This document shows, in pieces, positions 58,201 through 62,000 of a stretch of 62,000 nucleotides of DNA. The notes under the pieces were generated by a model. It was not told the origin of the DNA. It made no database searches and saw only the letters and a program-made list of their open reading frames with translations. Every line of letters starts with the position of its first letter. The stretch's first letter is position 1. The stretch lies in assembly GCA_009746045.1 (NCBI GenBank), contig RPFO01000104.1:1641109-1703108 (forward strand), in the 5' to 3' direction. The translations under genes were made by a program, and so were the position numbers. This DNA comes from Mesostigma viride. Taxonomy: Eukaryota > Streptophyta > Mesostigmatophyceae > Mesostigmatales > Mesostigmataceae.

Positions 58201-59230
58201 CCAACGTTGGGGACGTCTCCAGCCTGTTAGCGCGGGGGCCCGACGGCGCGCCAGCTGTTCGCGACCCGATGACAGAGACTGGGTCGGAGTTGCGCAGGGG
58301 GGGCCCAGGGGGCAGCGGACAGCCTGCCAGCACGATCGGCCCGCCGCCCGTCCATGCGGGGTCCCCTCTCAATGCGTTCATGTGCACCATACCGGCCGCG
58401 GTGGCGCGAGGGAGCGCTGGCGGAGGAGGAGCGGGGGGGGGGGCACGAGTGCCAATGCGTCCATGTCGGCGTTTTCCGGGTCCAGCCCCGGGGGCGGCGG
58501 GGGATCCCCCGGGGGTGGCAGCAAAGGGGGGGGCGGCTCTGCGATCTCCAGCAGGCCCCCCCGGTACTCGTTGGAGGGCAGCCTCAACGGGTGGGCGGAG
58601 CCTCGATCCCCCGGTGGTGGCGATGCGCCGCTGCCGACGTCACCATCCACGCGCTCTCACCCACGGATGGCCCCGCTGGCGCTCGGATCGCTGTCATCCC
58701 CCCTGGGGGGTGGGTCCAGTGGGGGGGTAGGAGCGGGAGGGCCCGGGGGAGGGGCGGCTCCACAGTCCACGATGGCGGCACCGTTGTTGGTGAGCACACC
58801 ATCGATGCTCGCGCAGGCCATGGAGTCGTTATCGGCCCGCCCGCCCGCACCGAGTGACCCGCTCAAGGCAGCGGCCGCCCCCAGGAGGTCCTCCGCTCGG
58901 TACAGCAGTGGTGGTCCTGGCGTCGCTAATAATAGCGGGGGTGTTGCGGCGTTGGCCGGCAGGGTGCAGGCGTCAGCAGCGCAGGCTTCGGCGGCGAGCC
59001 AGCTGCTGCATGCGCTCAGCGCGGGGGCGGATGAGGGCAGCAAGCTGGCGGCGATGGCGGGGGGAAAGGAGATGGGCGGGGGTGTGGGGGATCGGCCACC
59101 CGAGTTAGTGCGGAGGGAGCATATGCGGGGGGGGGGGGCAAGAATGGGTCGCAGCAGGTTGCGCTGCCATCAGGGACCAGGGTCCCAGGTAGAGGGCCCG
59201 TTGCAATGTAAACTGGTGCTCCTGATTTAA
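46093..59230 (+). CDS. Long Gly/Ser-rich multi-exon protein, function unknown
   Basis: Exon model: about 46093-46844, 48996-49176, 49980-50227, 50904-51212, 52066-52291, 55132-56353 and 57241-about 59230. All six junctions are GT-AG and keep phase, giving about 1,600 aa. Exons 2-3 are the only globular part: TWWAAMPGSHKGSVGPRAYA, then DWQVDSLGADRMDFASFSFA with VFDLALVWCESVEAG. It recalls a W-x-x-D-S-x-G ... F-x-x-A/S-x-F-D/E-L-A-x-x-W pattern of some protist proteins, but I cannot name a family. Exon 4 encodes about ten GGDK repeats (51,033-51,150). Exons 6-7 are disordered, with poly-Ser, His and Gly. The frame breaks at a G run (58,430-58,443) and probably at 59,129-59,139; repairing the second would end the protein at TAA 59,210-59,212. 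The start is uncertain because 45,961-46,977 is also open on the minus strand. Confidence 0.6.
46900..47205. repeat. About 46 bp tandem repeat in intron 1
   Basis: Unit AGAGCGGGGGTGGAGCGTGA plus GAGAATTAGGATGCA(A/G)TGCGAGT, six to seven copies. It begins after GCAG|GTGCGGTAGCG (46,902), which resembles the true donor AGAG|GTGCGGCACGCG (46,841). Confidence 0.85.
47833..48060. repeat. About 97 bp tandem repeat, 2.4 copies, intron 1
   Basis: GGATGCAGCGGGAGCGTGCG followed by GTGTCCTCCCCATCTCGGTA and a CCCTATTTGCGC end, at about 47,843, 47,940 and 48,040. Confidence 0.85.
48290..48665. repeat. 20 bp tandem repeat AATAGGCTCCTCTCGCAACA, about 18 copies
   Basis: Units vary at CCCC/CTCC and CAACA/CAACG; intron 1. 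The open frames (CERSLFVARGAY type) come from repetition. Confidence 0.92.
48849..48960. repeat. (CACACAT)n tract before the exon 2 acceptor
   Basis: A CACACATCA-type array ending 35 nt upstream of the acceptor at 48,995. Confidence 0.9.
49298..49332 (+). repeat. Decayed copy of exon 2 end in intron 2
   Basis: AAGATGATTGTCCCCGACAA and GGAATGAAGGATGGG parallel AAGATGGACCCTGACAAGGA with CTGGCAGGTGGG at the true exon end (49,150-49,182). Confidence 0.5.
50267..50315 (+). repeat. Copy of exon 3 end plus donor in intron 3
   Basis: GATGTGTCGAGCCTGCAAGC and CAG|GTGGGTTGGCGTTG repeat the real exon end (GATGTGTCGAGCCTCCAATC, AAG|GTGTGTGGGCATGGCGTTG at 50,204-50,246). The copy keeps a GT donor. Confidence 0.85.
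50622..50748. repeat. About 34 bp tandem repeat, four copies, intron 3
   Basis: Unit AGAGACGC(A/G)(G/A)(T/C)CCTGTTGTGTT plus CTGTTTTGATA. Confidence 0.85.
51300..51328. repeat. Poly-C run of about 29 nt, intron 4
   Basis: Long homopolymer 88 nt after the exon 4 donor; its length is probably unreliable. Confidence 0.9.
51529..51650. repeat. 43 bp tandem repeat, three copies, intron 4
   Basis: TTGTTGCTCCATGTGCACGA plus TGGCCGGCCAGGTGCATT. Confidence 0.9.
51853..51962. repeat. 12 bp (CATCATCACACA)n repeat, about nine copies, intron 4
   Basis: Perfect dodecamer units upstream of the exon 5 acceptor. Confidence 0.93.
52297..52450. repeat. About 66 bp tandem repeat directly after the exon 5 donor
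   Basis: Unit GGCAGCCCCCTGGGGCAGCT plus AGCTATCTGTGCTACTGTGTACTG-like end and AGAATA, at 52,297, 52,349 and 52,398. The array starts 6 nt into the intron. Confidence 0.85.
52884..53008. mobile_element. Pogo-like MITE, about 125 bp
   Basis: Left end TA|CAGTCATTCCCGCGTTAAG; right end CGCAACTTAACGCGGTAATG with ACT. Internal copies of CCGCGTTAAGTTGCG also occur. CAGT termini and a TA on the left fit the Tc1/mariner-pogo group; the right TA has decayed. Confidence 0.7.
53047..54135. mobile_element. hAT-type transposon, 1089 bp, with 8 bp target duplication
   Basis: The terminal inverted repeat CAGTGCTTCTAGTAA is perfect at 53,047-53,061 and 54,121-54,135. Perfect 8 bp direct repeats GCGCAGGA flank it (53,039-53,046, 54,136-54,143). 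CAGTG ends with an 8 bp duplication define the hAT superfamily. Both subterminal regions carry many copies of GCGTCAG/CTGACG motifs (53,078-53,150, 53,965-54,110), likely transposase-binding sites. It is too short for a full transposase, so it is non-autonomous. It sits in intron 5 of the long gene. Confidence 0.85.
53144..53420 (-). pseudogene. Possible transposase exon relic inside the hAT element
   Basis: The open minus-strand frame has no ATG (stop upstream at about 53,420). It reads WKFLGEGIAPDGILGKIKSG, then GIAAFFMPKQ, then a basic NRSKRKRRND stretch and an Ala/Ser-rich end. A short I-x-x-FF segment often precedes the BED finger in hAT transposases. This is suggestive only, as no BED or catalytic residues are present. 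Confidence 0.35.
54797..54873. mobile_element. Short pogo-like MITE copy
   Basis: CCGTTAAGTTGCGTTCCCGC ... GCAACTTAACGCGGGAATGA, CTG|TA. Its right terminus is perfect and flanked by TA; the left end is truncated. Same family as 52,884 and 24,117. Confidence 0.7.
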
Positions 59231-59580
59231 TTCGTTATGTACCCGGTGAAACAACCATGTCGTTCAGGCGTAGTTTTTGTAAAATGCGTCCCCAGGCTTT
59301 TTGGAGGCCACGAAGCACAGAATCCTCACTAGATTCGATGGTTACCGACACCATCTTAGCTATAGTGCCGGTCTAGCAAAAGCTAGCCTTCCAGTGGTTT
59401 CAAAGCACGGAGGAAAAAGTTTCATCGACAAGTGCCTCTGATGATATAGAGCGGCACGTCAACAATAATTACGCACGCCAGTGCCGCTAGGAAAGTCAGG
59501 AGGTACCCAAAGATTGTGCTGTATATAAGGAACAAGCTAGTTGTCGTTACCTGCAAGATGAGCAGAGTGGTTCTTGCACG
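59231..59580. other. 3' flank of the long gene, no gene seen
   Basis: A TGTAA overlaps 59,207-59,211, at the likely end of the gene. Otherwise no feature is supported. Confidence 0.4.
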
Positions 59581-59745
59581 CATTAATTAATTAATTAATA
59601 TTAAACACGTGCTCCGTTGGGCAGTCACGGAGCACCTAAGTGCCTTTAATCCCTGAGTGTGCACAACGGGTAGGGGGGCAGCGGACCCCCCCCCTTCCCT
59701 CATGCCATGTAGGGTGCTCAATCGGACCCGTTAGAAACGGTCCGG
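59581..59745 (-). mobile_element. LINE family B 3' end fragment
   Basis: (TTAA)n tail at 59,582-59,600, then CACGTGCTCCGTTGGGCAGT and CACGGAGCACCTAAGTGCC, parallel to 60,180-60,300. It is cut at about 59,745. Confidence 0.75.
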
Positions 59746-59769
59746 GGCATCCCCTGTGGGCACTGCGAT

Positions 59770-60158
59770 ATGCATTAGGAACATAACTCCGGTGGGAGTT
59801 TATGTAGCACATAGCCCTGAGAAGGGGCATATGGCTTTTAATACACTCTTGGCTACTTCCTGCAAGGGTAGGGTGTAAGCTACGCCTGCTCTGGGTGCAC
59901 AAAGTGCACCTGCCCACCACTGTATTCAGGCACAGGCCTAGGGGCGGCGACAGAGGGGGTAAGATCATCATGGCTAGACAATGGCTAGAGCGTGGCATCT
60001 CAGCAGAGAGCAGCCCTCTGCAAGGGCACAGCATAACTGAATAAAGCTAGGCATCATCTGGTGTGTGGCACGTCATAGGCACACATGTACATATAATGCT
60101 AAGGCATCAGCTGTGATGGGGCCCGTAATAGGCGTACAAGTACAAGGCCACATGCAGC
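59770..60158 (-). mobile_element. LINE family A 3' UTR, 5'-truncated copy
   Basis: GCATTAGGAACATAACTCCG to GCAGCTAATT. It contains the whole family A 3' UTR (variant shared with copy C at 21,763-22,150) and no ORF1 sequence. Confidence 0.8.
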
Positions 60159-60890
60159 TAATTAATTAAATAATGAAACACGTGCTCCCGTTGGGGAGTC
60201 ACGGAGCACCGAAGTGCTTTTAATCCCTGTGTGTGCACAACAGGAGAAAGGGCAGAGACCCCCAGTCTCCTTCATGCCAAAGGCATGCCACAGCTGCATT
60301 CGGGCGCGCTAGCTAAAAGGACATGCTACCGATCCGGCAAACTGTGGGTGCAATAAGACCCATGTGAGCGTGGCATGCATAACAAGTAGCGCGGGCAAGT
60401 AATCTGAACATAGCCAGGGCGTAGCATGGCTGTACTAGGACTAGGCTAAGGCTATGGCTGGTTGTATACCGTGCGTTGGCGGCACGTGACTTGGTATGGT
60501 GAGGGAGAACGCCCTCTCGCCGGGCAAGTAGTGGCTCCATTTGTGGCGGACGTGGCATGGTTTCTTGGGCTCAGGCGAGGCGCTTGGCGATGGGTCTGCT
60601 GGCGACATCTGGGTTGGCGAGCCCAGGCGGCTGGGCAAGAACGATGGCGAGAGGGTTGGGCTGGGAGCCGGTAAGCTCCTTTTCCAACCCCCGTTTTGCT
60701 TTTGGGGTCGTCATAGCTGCTTGTCTGACGTGATAACTTTGGCAATACTGCGTTTCAGCCGTAACCGATTATACTGGCGTGTACGTCTGAATAAAGCGCA
60801 TCGAATGCAAGTGGTCTGACCGAATTTGGGGCTCAGACGCAAAAGATCTGATCTCCGCCGTCAGCCATACCGCCGTCAGCCATTGTCGTC
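60159..60890 (-). mobile_element. LINE family B copy, internally deleted
   Basis: On the minus strand it has a 5' leader (about 60,890-60,750, with CTGACGGCGGAGATCAGATC similar to 9,050), a short N-terminal ORF1 piece, then directly the family B 3' UTR. The hairpin end is at about 60,180 and a TTAA tail at 60,159-60,176. Most of ORF1 is missing. Confidence 0.7.
60441..60745 (-). pseudogene. ORF1 N-terminal relic of LINE family B
   Basis: It reads DPSPSASPEPKKPCHVRHKW, which matches NASPSASPDPKRTRPADKTG of the intact ORF1, then is frame-broken and joined to 3' UTR. This links family B to the same ORF1 as family A. Confidence 0.6.
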
Positions 60891-60954
60891 AGCATCATGC
60901 CCGATACCGCTCCACGATCATGCACGATCATCCACGAACATGCAGCTAGGCCTC

Positions 60955-62000
60955 ACTATTCTACACTACTACTGCTGTATTCCCCTAAGCTAGGCTGTCT
61001 GGAGGGGCTGGGGCCACAGGGGTAATTGCGTGCCAGGGCTTGTGGCCGATCGACGTAGATGGCCGCCCCCTTCCAGTACACCGGCTTCCCCGCCGCGGTC
61101 TGCCGGAGCTGGAGGTAGGTCGGCCATAGCTCCCGTCGCCGTTGTTGCTGCGCCAGGGTCAAGTCGTCATCCAGGGTGATGTGAGTCTTCTCGAGCCACT
61201 TGCGGCTGCGGAGAAAAGAAATCTTGTCCGCCGGGCTCTTAAAGGTGAGAAGAAGCAGGGGCGCCCCTGCCTTACCCCGCAGGCGGAGAAGGCGGTGAGC
61301 GACCAGATTGATCTCACCAAGAAGGCCCATGCGACCAAGGATGTCTCTCTCAAACCCCTGTGCAAGCGGTCACGGAATTCTCACCTTCCACCAGGTCGAA
61401 GTTCTTGACGATGACGTTGAGGCTGCACTTGGCGAGCTCGGCCTCCTCGCGGAGGTCGAATGTCTGCTGCTGGAGCTGTGCTCAGTGCGACGGCGGAGGT
61501 GGTGGAGGTGGTGTGTTGCTTAACTAAGCATGTCCGCCCAGGTCTCCAGGGGTGGGAGGAGCCGATCGCCCGCGCCGGGCCAGCGGGGGCTGGCTTGGCG
61601 GCAATGTCCTTCACCGCCTGGGCGGTAAGGCCTGCGGTGTTTTGCAGGACCTCGAGGGCGATGGCGTTGTCCTTGAGGCACTGGTCGATGTCGCGGAGCT
61701 AGGCGGTGATGGTGTCGGAGGTGGCCGGGGGTGGTGCCGGCGGTGAAGGAGGCGAGGAGGGTGGAGGTGGCGGTGTGAGATGGTCCACGGAGAGGACGGG
61801 GGGAGCTCGGCAGCTAGCCAGCGAGCTGCCCATGGCCGCCACATCTGCAGGCCTGCAGCGAGGGGGGCCACGTGCTGCTCGAGGGACTCCTTAAGGAGTG
61901 AGCGGATGGAGGATTCGCGGTCAAGGTGGTGGTGAGGGGCAGGGGGGGGCAGAGCTACTCGATGGAGCGTCCAAGGAGGGAGAAGAGGGCGTATTGCTGA
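60955..62000 (-). pseudogene. ORF1 relic of a further LINE copy, runs off the window
   Basis: The C-terminal part is open at 60,956-61,330 (FKSPADKISFLRSRKW, ITLDDDLTLAQQQRRRELWP, KPVYWKGAAIYVD). Upstream homology continues in changed frames (KDIAAKPAPAGPA near 61,600) to the window edge, where the 5' end is missing. The usual 3' UTR is absent below about 60,950. Confidence 0.7.

Overview
This is nuclear DNA of a GC-rich eukaryote, most likely a chlamydomonadalean (volvocine-type) green alga. The evidence is small GT-AG-spliced exons in very long repeat-filled introns, TGTAA polyadenylation-type signals after two stop codons, Gly/Ala/Ser-rich low-complexity proteins, and the best matches I recognise: an algal-type arsenite methyltransferase, a HYPK homologue and a plant-type GLTSCR/BRIP protein. 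Nothing bacterial, viral or organellar is needed to explain it. The species is not determined.

Layout. 1-5.35 kb: 3' part of a large plus-strand gene of unknown function, with frame breaks in G-rich runs. 5.35-14.9 kb: mobile and satellite DNA. It holds a LINE-like element with an intact ORF1-type gene (7580-8926, minus), a second LINE family interrupted by a TIR element, and a 3.5 kb composite minisatellite block. 15.1-18.1 kb: HYPK, 4 exons, complete. 18.6-24.3 kb: nested retroelement and inverted-repeat insertions. 24.6-38.5 kb: arsenite methyltransferase (arsM/AS3MT type), 12 exons reconstructed, 376 aa. 38.6-40.0 kb: two reverse-transcriptase relics on opposite strands. 40.65-44.9 kb (minus): a 3-exon GLTSCR-domain protein, a predicted SWI/SNF subunit. 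46.1-59.2 kb: a 7-exon plus-strand gene for a long, mostly disordered protein of unknown function; its introns contain a hAT element and pogo-like MITEs. 59.6-62 kb: more fragments of the two LINE families.

The four reconstructed genes are independent housekeeping or stress genes (arsenic methylation, N-terminal acetylation/chaperone, chromatin remodelling, unknown). I see no operon-like cooperation. Every exon junction given for arsM, HYPK and the GLTSCR gene keeps reading phase, which is the main support for the models.

The most unusual signal is how the introns are built. In at least three genes, and probably five, the intron next to an exon carries extra tandem or dispersed copies of that exon's edge together with its splice site. 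Up to nine extra donor copies follow arsM exon 8, and four extra acceptor copies lie beside exon 2 of the GLTSCR gene. The introns look as if they grew by repeated local duplication across splice sites. A second notable signal is a pair of ORF1-only LINE families that share a 3'-terminal hairpin with a CAAC loop. One minimal insertion of about 48 bp is flanked by a 13 bp target duplication, which fixes the 3' end.
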